Positions 36,227-47,111 of a stretch of DNA of 64,000 bases are shown piece by piece; within the stretch, counting starts at the first letter, position 1; every line of letters starts with the position of its first letter. The notes beneath the pieces were generated by a model. The model did not search any database and had not been told where the DNA came from. It saw nothing but the letters and a program-made list of their open reading frames with translations. Source of the DNA: Xenopus tropicalis (taxonomy: Eukaryota > Chordata > Amphibia > Anura > Pipidae); contig NC_030684.2 in the NCBI RefSeq assembly GCF_000004195.4, forward strand, positions 105,663,929 to 105,727,928, given 5' to 3'. A program made the position numbers and the translations under genes.

Positions 36227-38139
36227 ACTACAACTTCTAGCATTCTTTGAGAATTGTCAGCAATTCCACAAAGAATTTCTCACCTTCAAAATACTAATAG
36301 CGCTCTGAATGCCAAGAAACTCTGCAGGAGCTGGTTGTTTATACTGGTCGAATTTGCATTTCCACTGCACAAGTGACTGATAAGCGAACTACAGAAATGC
36401 ATTCCCTCCCTTTCTTTATAAAGAGAATCCTTAAGAAGAGTCAATGAGCAATTTTATATTTCCTGCACAGAATGACCTATTTGTCAATTATTAATAAAAC
36501 CAACTCCATCAGTGAAACTAAGCCTGGCTCCGTTCTTTAATCATTTCAAGAGATTTAAGACAAAAAAAAGTATTGCTACAGAACAGGTAACATATCAATA
36601 TATTCTTGCTGACATACTGATTCTCAGTCTGTGACCCTGTTCATAACTTACACAACTGAATGGCTGCAGGCTGGGCAACACTTATATAATGGGATAATGT
36701 CCCAATTCTGTCCTACTCTCTCCAATACCTACTACACCCCCTACTACCTGCTTTGAAGGGGCCCCATTAGGTATAGGATGCTGGGTAAGCCCCTCTTTAA
36801 TGACTGTGCTGTGTTCACTTTACAACATATATTAGTTAACATGTTTCTATATATATATACTGTATATATATATATATATATATATAGCAGTGTACAAACT
36901 GCTTAAAGTCCCTGTGAAAATTCAACATTTCCAAAATAAAAAACCCTTGGAAGGTTGGAAGTAGAAGGATCACAGACCTGAGTTGCTGCACTTTGCTCAG
37001 TTGAACCTGGAGAGATCAGCTGCTCCTGTCAGTTGCAAACACCCCAAGCAAGAGCCAAAATAGACACTCAGATCAGGATACTTCATGAAAACCATAGATC
37101 CAGAAGAGAAGCTGCCTCTGAAACAGCAACAAAGCATTTTCTTTTCCACATGGAGCCTGACCCGTGTTTTTGTCAGCTCTCCACAAGCCAGCTACTCTAT
37201 GCCACAGTCCATAAATGAGTTGTTTGTGTGCCTGTGTGTGTATATGCTAACTCCATAAAGGCGTCACTTCCTTGTATTCTGAGCCTTACTCCCTCCCTCC
37301 TCCAGTGGCGAAATAAAAAGTACAGGAATTCTTTCAATGCCAAAAGTCACTGCCCTGATGTCTGTAGCTGTTAAAGGGGAAATATATTCGCCAGTTGTTT
37401 TTCCATAAATAGAACAGTAAACTAGGACAACATAATATACCAACAAGTAATGACAATACTTCTCTCTATATTTGTTCTTATGCATATTGGTAGGAGCTGC
37501 CAAATTCCCTACATTCATCCAGGTACTCTTATCCTCAGTAAGAAAAAGATTTATGATTGAGTAACTCAATCTTTCAAACAATTAGAGGAGAAAAATTTAT
37601 CTCATGGTTTATCACATAAAAACTCAATTGAAGTACATAACAAAAATTTGCTAAAAAACTACTTTTCAAAATATTAATGTACATAAAAAGTTACCTATAG
37701 ATCATGTTGATAATTTTTCACTAGTTCTGCTTTTTTAAGTAATTGTTACTTGAAGTTCCTAAACCTGACTGTTTTGCCAACATGACTGTCCCTTCTCAGC
37801 TTGTCAGTTGTGCACAAATATGGCAGCCCCCTCATAGAGGAACACAGGAATTGGATCTATAATGCAAATAGTTTTGTGGCAAAATTATAAATAGCGGGGT
37901 AATGTGTGAGAGATAGCAATGATATGTTTGTTCAGAGCGATCACTCAAACTTTAACCAATAGGTGGAGCTGATTGGCAGTGTCTACTGAACTCATTTGAG
38001 TTATGACTTTACAGTGAATTGTGGAATTCGGGGTCTTTTGGGCATTTATCATGGTGCAATGCTGACTTTATAAGGAACGGTGTTTGAACAGTGGCAAGTT
38101 TATGCAAGTGAGAAGGGGTTTGACTTCATATTTGTTTGT
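36227..38139. other. Intergenic, no gene recognised
   Basis: Contains the (TA)n at 36,848 but no coding or structural signal I can support. Confidence 0.5.
36848..36885 (+). repeat. (TA)n microsatellite
   Basis: TA dinucleotides broken once by CTG. Confidence 0.95.
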
Positions 38140-38302
38140 AGATTGTAAGCTCTTTTGGGCAGGGCCCTCTTCACCTCTTGTATCAGTTATTGATTGCTTT
38201 ATATGTTACTCTGTATGTCCAATGTATGAAACCCACTTATTGTACAGCGCTGCGGAATATGTTGGCGCTTTATAAATAAATGTTAATAATAATAATAATA
38301 TG
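38140..38302 (+). repeat. Non-LTR retrotransposon 3' tail with (AAT)n
   Basis: GATTGTAAGCTCTTTTGGGC, then TACAGCGCTGCGGAATATGT, TTGGCGCTTTATAAATAAAT and an (AAT)n tail: the familiar 3' end shared by L2-like LINEs and SINEs of fish and frogs. Confidence 0.7.
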
Positions 38303-38762
38303 TATGCTTTAGAAGACATGTATATTCTATCTAAAACATGAGCTATGTCCTGGCCTGGTTCATTCTATAAAGACATCAGAAGTCACCATAAAGCCCTATG
38401 CTCTGTTAAAAAGCACTCACATTGCAGCTCTGTACTTTTTTATTTTAAAGTAAGATTTTACTGACAGGTTACAGCAGTATGGTATTAAATATGAAAAATG
38501 TCAATGAACCTTGAGCTCATAGCAATCTGTGTGTTATATTCCATGGCTGATAATGACATGGGTTAAGTACACTTTGAAGGCAATAGAATAGAGGCACGCA
38601 CACCAACATTTCAATGGGGAATTCCATCAGCAGAAAAGAAGATGGGAGGTTACTGGGGCATTTATTGCGGCACAGATTTTTCCTGCTAAAGGGCTGTGGG
38701 GGCCTTGGGTTGGTACAGAAGCCCAACACATAATGTACAACATTTGTAGCCTACTTCTTTAG

Positions 38763-38880
38763 TTAAAGGAGACATATAGGATAAACAATAAAACCTTTAA
38801 GCAGTTATGAATAATATATGGTTCTGGTTTCAGTCTTTTAGGGGGCACTGCCAGATTATTTAGAGAGAATATGTCTCTGG
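38763..38880. repeat. T2-like MITE, left fragment
   Basis: TTAAAGGAGACATATAGGAT plus the GTTATGAATAATAT segment, matching the 35,705 element. It has no right end. Confidence 0.75.
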
Positions 38881-39109
38881 TCTTTCCAGAGTATGGATAA
38901 GTATCATCTGACCTGTACTAGTCATGAGCCTTGTGACATTATATGGACAGAGGACTTCTTAGTGACTTCTAGTAATTACAGTGTCATGAAGGCGAAATGT
39001 AGATTTTGGATCATTAAGCTGTTTGCCATGATCTTGCCCTCCTAGTTCCCCTCTTTGTTCCTGAGTTCCAGTGCCCTTCCTAGCCCTGTTCTGGTGAACC
39101 TCACCTCTG

Positions 39110-39250
39110 CCCAGCAAATTACCAGGAGCGGCAAAAAGCCACTCCTAGTAACTTAAAGAGTCAAAGTTTTGATTTTTTAATCGGAATGTGGCATCAACTT
39201 GGCTGCCTCAGGCAGCTAGGACCCCTGAGGCGGCATTGCCTCAGCATGCC
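39110..39250. repeat. Interspersed repeat, 'AGTTACTAGGAG' family (inverted)
   Basis: TTACCAGGAGCGGCAAAAAG and CTCCTAGTAACTTAAAGAGT, then CCTGAGGCGGCATTGCCTCA, as in 25,170-25,200. Confidence 0.5.
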
Positions 39251-40030
39251 TATCAATACTACCACTGGCCTGTATACTTATTTTCCTTTTGCATCTGAAG
39301 ATGTCTTGTTTTTGCCTTAATTAAAGCTTTGTATTCACTTATAATGGCTGTCCGTCTCGGTTCTGCCATTTTCGTGTATACTCCGGGTTACCCAATATAA
39401 AGGCTCCCATCTGCTTGCCTCTCCACAGTGACTCAAAGTTGACTTTTTGCCCCCAAAATGCCATTGTTTTAATACAAGGTAGATTAATATTGTTTTGATC
39501 AAGTAATTGGCATTCTAGAGAATTTCTTTATCATACTCATAGCTGTTGCATGTTCAAACAAATCCCGGGTAGTGATTTTCAGGAACAAGCATAACTATGT
39601 AACATGCATCTTGCACGGAAAAGTAAAACTCAGAGGAAGTTTTCTCCTGGCTCCTTTCCCGGAATGTTTGTATCTGTAAGAGCCTTGTATTATAAACTGC
39701 ACAAGAGACTCCACCACCCACGAGCACAGCTTTTGAGGAGCTACTCCAAGATTCTACATACTTTCCCCTGTGTTATCACAGCAACTGTTTGATTTATCAA
39801 ATAAGTGGGCTGGTGGCACTAATAAGACACAATGTACAAGCATTCCAACACAGAAAACAAGCAGCCTGTTCCCAGTAGCAATACCATGTCTTAAGTTTCT
39901 GGGTCTAACATTTTTGTTTTCATACTGGGGTGGGGGATATCTACAACAAATTTTACTGGTTTCCTTTAGCAGTGTTCATAGAACCATAACAAATATGTTC
40001 GCATACATTTCATCCCCCAAAAAGTATACA

Positions 40031-40112
40031 CCTGTTATCCAGAATGCTCTGAGTTTTCTGGATAAGGGGTCTTTCTGTAATTTATATATCCATGGCTTAA
40101 TTCTAATAAAAA
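40031..40112. repeat. MITE family A fragment
   Basis: CCTGTTATCCAGAATGCTCT and TTCTGGATAAGGGGTCTTTC match one end of the family. The rest is missing. Confidence 0.6.
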
Positions 40113-40689
40113 AAAGTATTGGTACCAAAAGACCAAACAATATTAGTACCTAGAGGAAACTCACACAGTCATGGGAAGAACATACAAACTCCTTGCAGAT
40201 ATTGACCAGGCTCAAATCAAACTCCCCAACACTGCAAAGCTACCCACTGCACCACTGTGTTGAAACAGAGCTGTTCTATGGTCAGGGGTGCTGGCAATGA
40301 CAGTTTCATTTAATGCTGGCAGAGGTATGCTAGTTATAACCTTCAGCAGTTTCTATCCCACACACAGGGCAGGATAGTTAGCAATATGCACTATGTTACT
40401 TGGACATACACTATGCAGATCATCTCCAGAAGTCTATCTGTCCCACAAGCAGCATGTTACTGTCAGCATTCATCAATATGTCAGTTGTATCAATAGTGTT
40501 TTATTGAATACAGTTGTATGTCTGTGCCTCAAGCAGTAATATGCCTGGTCCTATTTTACATCCCTCCCCCCATGTATGTCTTGGTATGTCTGGTAATTTT
40601 GTGCAATGTACTTCCTCTTTGTAATAAGAAGGCAGGGTCGGGCCGCCGGGCCAAGACCCGACCCTTGCGGGAGCTCCCCCAGCCAACCG

Positions 40690-40870
40690 TTCCTCCCCTG
40701 ATGCGTTAAACTTATATGTGCTCAGGGGAGGAAGTCGGGTGGGGGACCTTGCAGGGGGTAAGGGAGGCTCAGCGGGGGCTTAGGTGTGGGGGGGTTAGGG
40801 GGATGGGGGTAAGGGAGGCTCAGCAGGGGCTCCTGTGTGGGGGGTTTGGGGGATGCGGGCGGTGGGGGCA
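40690..40870. repeat. G-rich ~62-bp tandem repeat with adjoining small hairpin
   Basis: GGGGGTAAGGGAGGCTCAGC occurs twice (~40,756 and ~40,817) with GTGTGGGGGG spacers. Just upstream, TTCCTCCCCTGA and TCAGGGGAGGAA form a hairpin around 40,691-40,735. Many G-runs. Confidence 0.75.
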
Positions 40871-42289
40871 CCTGCAGTCCGACACTGTAAGAAGGCATTA
40901 CACTTAAATCTAAAAATGAATGCTTGGTCAGTGGGTGGTATGGCACAGTACAAGTCATCCTATACTTTTTGATCCATTTCTACAACTGCATGGCACTGCT
41001 TGTTCTATTATACTGGCCCTTTATTCTTTCCAAACAAATAAGTTAAATGTCATCATTAAAAACCTTCTACATTAAAAAGACATAATGACTGTATACAAAT
41101 TTCTGCTTGTTGTCATCACTGCTTCCACTTCATTTACACTGACCTATATTACTGATTTCACAGCAATGAAACTAGCTTAACCTATTTCCTGTATTTCACT
41201 TAAATAGAAAGATGTGTTTGTGATAACTGGATCATTATTACATAACTCTATTGCAAATGTTCTTATTGTAATAAACTGTTAGAGAAGCCAGCAGGTTTCA
41301 TGACATAACCAGTGTTTCCATGGTGACTAATCATGATGTCACCTACCAAGCAATGTGATTTTTTTTTTCTAATTTAAAGAAACTTTGCAAAAGCCAAATA
41401 TTATTATTTATTTTTACTCATGCTGGGCTGATTGTAAGGAGTCACCTCCAGGATGCATGTGCCAGCACACAGTCAGTGCCGATGGTAGCACAGGTTGCAT
41501 ATGTCAATGTGGTTTGAAAATGTGGTTATTTAAAGTGCTTATTTCCTGATCATAGGGCCAAATGCTCCATGTAGTAGGTCCTTCTGTGTTAGCAATATTA
41601 TTACTGTGCTCCTGTTGTAAGGCTATTGGTCTGATTATTCCTGGTGCTGCTTACTCTGACCTCTGCCTGAATTTTGGCCATGAATTTTCCAAATACTTTT
41701 GTAACTGGACCATGCCTGTCTAATAAGAAAATACATATGTTTGATGTTTAAAAAGGTACAGTCATGTGTACAAGAGAAGCACACAAGTATCAGATACAGT
41801 GTCATTTTAGGAGCAAAAAGCATATGTATTGGGAGTGTTAAATAATTCAGACAGTTAAAAACAATTATATTTACAGAAGGACCAAGGGCAAGATATGCAT
41901 GTGGTTTGTATTTTAACAAGCTTGAATTCACTAACAATAACATTCACAGAAGATAAACAGCAAATTTAGGAAAACAAGGACAAGATTCTAGTGTAACATG
42001 CAGAAAACTGAGATGTAAAATCTGGGAGAAGAGAATAAAAATAAAAATATGGGAAATCTTAAAAAGGGCAAATGCACTATCACTATTTCACTGTATAAAC
42101 TTTAGGTGTTATTCTTTTGCTAAATATTCCCCTGTGTCTCATACTATGGCCAGACTCTCTGTTAGCATTACTTCTTAGGGATAAACTACACAGGATATTT
42201 TGATCAGATTTTTCAGGTCAGATTTTATCAGACCCACAAAATCTTATCCCCATAGGCTGTAATGCAAGTTGGATCAAATAAAGTCAGAT
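40871..42289. other. Intergenic, no gene recognised
   Basis: AT-rich, no exon-like frame or clear repeat ends. Confidence 0.5.
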
Positions 42290-42560
42290 TCAGGGCCGAA
42301 ACTAGGGGTGGGCCTAGGTCGCAACAGTGAGGAGCACTAGGCAGGTAACTCTGTTGCCAACCCCTAGTCCGGGATCTCTTACTCCCACCACTGATTTTCT
42401 GGCCGCTCCCCCCTCTGCTTGCCATCTTTGTGCTTTAGTGCTGCGTTGCCCCCTCAATGGCACGCATGTTCACATTCATGCACGCTCAGGGCGAGAAAGC
42501 AGCAGTGGGTGCAAGGTAGTTGGCTGAGTCGCCTAGGGCGTCCAGCTGGCTTGGCCCGCT
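42290..42560. repeat. Interspersed repeat (same family as 15,640)
   Basis: CAGGGCCGAAACTAGGGGTG, AACCCCTAGTCCGGGATCTC and GGCGTCCAGCTGGCTTGGCC match the organisation at 15,640-15,870. Confidence 0.5.
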
Positions 42561-43730
42561 TTTGGTCAGATGGTGTCATTTGTTTCTACTTGTACATTTG
42601 ACAGTCAATGTATTTCAATGAGAGACACCATCAGACCTTTTCTTATGATTATGCTATTCTTATGCTATCCTTCTACAACACCAAGACCCATAGCATGCGC
42701 AGTACACAGTCTTAACTACTGGTGCGTGCACATAAACTACAAGTTTAACGTTGTGTAGGAGCTTGCAACTGGGGTGGGGGACCGCCAGGTGCAGCCCCGG
42801 TGGGCCCCAGAGAGTCGGACCCTGGGGTGCCTCCCTCCTGTTTCTATGAAGACGATACATCCTCTACTTGCAGTTTTAGCTTTTCTTAGCTACTATAGTA
42901 TCCAAAGTTATTTATTCACAAGCGACCGTTACGATTCCTTTTTTTGAGTTACAATAAGATTTGTAAATGCTTATATAAGCAGAACATCAGCCTAAAAGCA
43001 GATGGGTAAAGCGGCCCTAGCAGGATGTCTGTTTGCATCAGACTCATGTTCATATTTTTTATTTCCTGCACCCCAAAATAGAGTTGTTAGGATAACTGCC
43101 ACTGGGAATCACCAGTCCTTTACTTGCCATTCCAGTTTAGTAAACCCAGTAAATTCCAGGCTTTTTGTGCAGCTATAGGCTAACAAAGAATATAATTTAC
43201 ACTACAAACCCAACCAATATTACAAATAAATAGCAACAGGGTACAATTACTACTGCTAAAACTAGGACTTTGGCGCAGATAGAAAACAGTTCAATTAAGA
43301 GAAAGTATTCTGATTGTATAAAGATAAAATTATTTTGATTCCTTTCTAAGGTTGCTTCTACAGGGACATTAGTCACATAGAGCCTCATTGCAGCGCTACT
43401 AACAGTTTCACATAGTGGGTCTTCACAGCTAAGGAAAAAATGCTAGGAAGTTTAAGAACAGAGAACACTGTTCCTCTGATTGTAACACACATAGAACAAA
43501 GGCCAGAAACTCAAAACATAATTTCCTCTTTATAGTGACATGCAAAGATCTCCATATGATGCAATACAAGGGGAATCATATCAGCAAAGCAATGGCTACA
43601 AGCAAACATTATATAAGACTGGGGTTAATTAGTAATCACTGCAAATCTCATAATCATACTGTAGAATAGCAGAGTGCAGATAGCTTCTGTTCCTGGAACC
43701 TATTAGTACTAGTTATACTCAGTGAACACC

Positions 43731-44018
43731 TTTAAAGTGGACCTGTCAACCTAAGACATACGCCCAAATCCTTTTTTATAGTGTTAGTCAAGCAAAATAA
43801 ACTTTATTTACACCATATAAATTATTTAAATTTACATTTTTTCAGTCTTGGAATTCACAATCACACCAAGAATCTTTTTATGCACCAGAATGGGGGTCCA
43901 GTGGCTACTCAGTTATATTACTTATACTACTACCTTAGGTAGGCATATCATGGAAAGATCTGCTTGTACGGCAACCTGACCAAAGAAGCAGATCTTACAG
44001 AGTATGTCTACCTTTAAA
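43731..44018. mobile_element. T2-like MITE, diverged
   Basis: Left TTTAAAGTGGACCTGTCA and right GTATGTCTACCTTTAA. The interior CAGTCTTGGAATTCACAATC also occurs at 14,582. Confidence 0.5.
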
Positions 44019-45065
44019 CCATTTCCTTGTCTTTCCTTTCTGTGTCACTTGTTCTGCATTTACCCCTCACTGTTTCTGCCTTTGAAACATCTTAATTGTG
44101 CACAAAATTATTTTCTCCATTTTCTCACAATTACACAATTCAAATGTTTTACATTTTCCACAGTGATTAAGATTGACTCTTGTATTACTGTATTACAGCG
44201 TATAACAATTTCAATACAAAAGAATTTTTGGAAGTTTTGTCAGCCAAGCTGGAGGTGGTTTGCTGTAGACAACATAACATCCTATGTGTTATTACCTTAA
44301 AATGACAGGGGTAATGGTTTGTTGCGGCATGGGGTGTGGAATGCTACCATTGCTATGTGTGACAAAGCTTTTTGGTCCAACGTAGTTGATGTCTTAAGGA
44401 TGATGTTTTGATTTTCTTAGACTATTATTTTTATGCTAATTATTCCTTATTGGATAAGGGGTGCTGCCTTTTTTCCTCCCTTTTTGTATGATCAACACCA
44501 AAGGCAGTTGTTCTGTAACAGCTGGAGGGCCATATTCTGATATGTGACACTGAAGATTGAAGAGAGATTATTTCTGCATATGTCCTCACAGCTGCCACAA
44601 AGCATTTGTCTTCAGCTTTCAAAAGGACCACTTCATCAAATGGAGGGACATGCTTATTTGTCATTGCCCAGTAGCACATTTTGGTGCTCTAGTTCATGAA
44701 CAGAAACCAGCTCACCTTTAGTTGTTTACTTCCAAGGTTGAAGGAAGTTGTGGCTGTGTGACTAGGGCATACCTCCCAACATTTGAAAAATGAAAAGAGG
44801 GACAAAAAGTTTGGTGCGCGCAGCGCAGCAAATTTTTTGACCACGCCCACTTTTGTGGCCACGCCCCAACTACCACACCCCATCCATTTTTTTTTTTCAA
44901 AAAATTCTCCTTTTATATAGTAGAAATGGCGGGATCAGACGCAAATGTGCTATACCCTCATACTGTACTACCTAAGGAAAACAATATAGCAACTCCTACA
45001 TATAAAATACAAATATAGAGAGAAGGTAGTCAGTTATAAGTGAGTTATAACTATGTACCAGTTTG

Positions 45066-46050
45066 CCCCCCCATACACAGTACCCCCAATAGAGACAGCC
45101 CCCCATACACAGTGCCCCCAATAGAGACAGCCCCCCCATACACTGTGGCCCCAATAGAGACAGCCCCCCCATACACAGTGCCCCCAATAGAGACAGCCCC
45201 CCCATACACAGTGCCCCAATAGAGACAGCCCCCCCATACACAGCCCCCCATACACAGTGCCTCCAATAGAGACAGCCCCCCATACACAGTGCCCCCAATA
45301 GAGACAGCCCCCCCATACACAGTGCCCCCAATAGAGACAGCCCCCCCCATACACAGTGCCCCCAATAGAGACAGCCCCCCCCATACACAGTGCCCCCAAT
45401 AGAGACAGCCCCCCCATACACAGTGCCCCCAATAGAGACAGCCCCCCCATACACAGTGCCCCAATAGAGACAGCCCCCCCATACACAGCCCCCCATACAC
45501 AGTGCCTCCAATAGAGACAGCCCCCCATACACAGTGCCCCCAATAGAGACAGCCCCCCCATACACAGTGCCCCCAATAGAGACAGCCCCCCCCATACACA
45601 GTGCCCCCAATAGAGACAGCCCCCCCATACACAGTGCCCCCAATAGAGACAGCCCCCCCCATACACAGTGCCCCCAATAGAGACAGCCCCCCCCATACAC
45701 AGTGCCCCCAATAGAGACAGCCCCCCCATACACAGTGCCCCCAATAGAGACAGCCCCCCCATACACAGTGCCCCAATAGAGACAGCCCCCCCATACACAG
45801 CCCCCCATACACAGTGCCTCCAATAGAGACAGCCCCCCATACACAGTGCCCCCAATAGAGACAGCCCCCCCATACACAGTGCCCCCAATAGAGACAGCCC
45901 CCCCCATACACAGTGCCCCCAATAAAGACAGCCCCCCCCATACACAGTGCCCCCAATAGAGACAGCCCCCCCATACACAGTGCCCCCAATAGAGACAGCC
46001 CCCCCATACACAGTGCCCCCAATAGAGACAGCCCCCCCCATACACAGCGC
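45066..46050 (+). repeat. ~32-bp minisatellite, ~30 units, C-rich on plus strand
   Basis: Unit of the form CCCCCATACACAGTGCCCCC followed by AATAGAGACAG; length varies 30-35 bp with the C-run. A variant junction (CACAGCCCCCCATACACAGT, then GCCTCC) recurs at about 45,240, 45,487 and 45,797, showing higher-order duplication of blocks of ~250-310 bp. The unit has no stop codon in several frames, which produces long spurious reading frames. Confidence 0.95.
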
Positions 46051-46068
46051 TCCCTTCTTCTTCTTCAT

Positions 46069-46236
46069 CCCCAGCGGCTCCTCAGTGTATGCGGCTCCTT
46101 CTGCGGCGGTGACAGGCCCTTTTATAAGGTTGCGCCCGTGTGTAATGACGTCACACGTACCCAGGGGCGCATCCTTATAAAAGGGCCTGTCACCGCCGCA
46201 GAAGGAGCCGCATACACTGAGGAGCCGCTGGGGAAG
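46069..46236. promoter_or_regulatory. Palindromic core with CRE and divergent TATA boxes (left copy)
   Basis: A ~75-bp inverted repeat around a perfect CRE, TGACGTCA (46,146-46,153). Each arm carries a TATA box pointing outward: TATAAAAG on plus at 46,176-46,183 and its mirror on minus at 46,119-46,126. The sequence resembles a symmetric bidirectional promoter. The plus-strand TATA points toward tmem62, ~740 bp before its start codon. Promoter activity is inferred only. Confidence 0.6.
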
Positions 46237-46739
46237 AAGGAGCGCCAACGCATCGCACTGTCCCGGATAAGTCAATGAATGTTCCGCATTTCCGTAATTT
46301 ATTACAGAAATGCGGGACATTCATGGAACTATCCGGGACAGCGGGATGCGCTCTAAAAACCGGGACTGTCCTGTGGACTATGGACTAGGGTTGCACATTT
46401 TCTTGGAAAAAATACTGGCTCATACTACTCATGCACGCCTGAAATTTGACAGAGAACTTCAGGAGATAGAGGAAATATCAGCATGGACGGGAGACTAGGG
46501 GAGAAAAGCCCAAATAGGATATCTCCTGAAAGAATAGGGGTGGGGGTTGACAGCTCTGTTTAAGCAAACTATTAAAACTATAGGAGTGTTCCTGTTGGGT
46601 GGAAGGCGGATATACACTCAAAAGCTTATAATCCTGGGAATGAGATCTAATAGCTAACATTACAGTTAGCAGAAAACTGCACCTTCTTTAACTACTAAGA
46701 ACAAGAACACTCTGACATAAATATAGGGTGGGACTTGGG

Positions 46740-46919
46740 CTGCTTTGGCAACGTTCTGCTTGTCACTCACAGTATGACCACTTCCTGTAGAAGACTAAAG
46801 AAACACGTCCAGCCCTGGTTTCACTGAACAGGGAGGATCTTTCTGCAGCTTCATTAAGGGAAGTGACTGATGCGGAAGTGTTGAGGCTGACAGGCTGCCC
46901 ATAGACTGGCAGGAGTGTG
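46740..46919 (+). promoter_or_regulatory. tmem62 proximal promoter / 5' UTR
   Basis: A unique-looking stretch directly upstream of the start codon, between two transposon insertions. No TATA box is seen within it. There are ETS-type sites: GCGGAAGTG at 46,872 and its inverse CCACTTCCTG near 46,778. TATA-less ETS promoters are common for broadly expressed genes. The transcription start cannot be fixed from sequence alone. Confidence 0.6.
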
Positions 46920-47111
46920 ATGGTTGCTCAGCGGTGCCGGGTCAGAATGCTGAAGCTGGTAGGTGGCTTGTTACTTGCTGGGCTTTTGACACATATTCTG
47001 AGCTGGTATAGCACAGCTGGACGCCGGGCTCACTTACAGCGTCGCCACTTCATTAATGACAGAGGACCTGTGCCTGGAGCGGAGCTCAACAATCTCTTCT
47101 GGGCTGTGCAG
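46920..47111 (+). CDS. tmem62: tmem62 coding exon 1
   Basis: Encodes residues 1-64: a short basic start, the hydrophobic anchor and the FWAVQ motif that precedes the phosphoesterase domain. It ends in phase 0 at CAG before GTAAGA. The exon sits between two inverted hAT-type insertions. Intron 1 is 2,944 nt. Confidence 0.93.

Larger units (their letters stand above)
44768..46382 (-). mobile_element. hAT-type non-autonomous element, left copy (1,615 bp)
   Basis: Flanked by a perfect 8-bp duplication GACTAGGG (44,760-44,767 and 46,383-46,390). The left end is CATACCTCCCAAC. The right end is abbreviated to ...GGGACTGTCCTGTGGACTATG relative to the second copy. Order inside: AT-rich end, ~1-kb minisatellite (C-rich on plus), palindromic core, and a segment with GTCCCGGATAAGTC motifs. 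It encodes no transposase. The CA...TG ends and 8-bp duplication fit hAT. It ends ~540 bp before the tmem62 start codon. Confidence 0.88.

Noticed and set aside
44996..46320. Minus-strand frames up to 428 aa rich in Gly/Leu/Tyr
   Set aside because: Products of the ~32-bp array inside a hAT-type element. Three overlapping frames are open at once, which shows the openness comes from the repeat unit.
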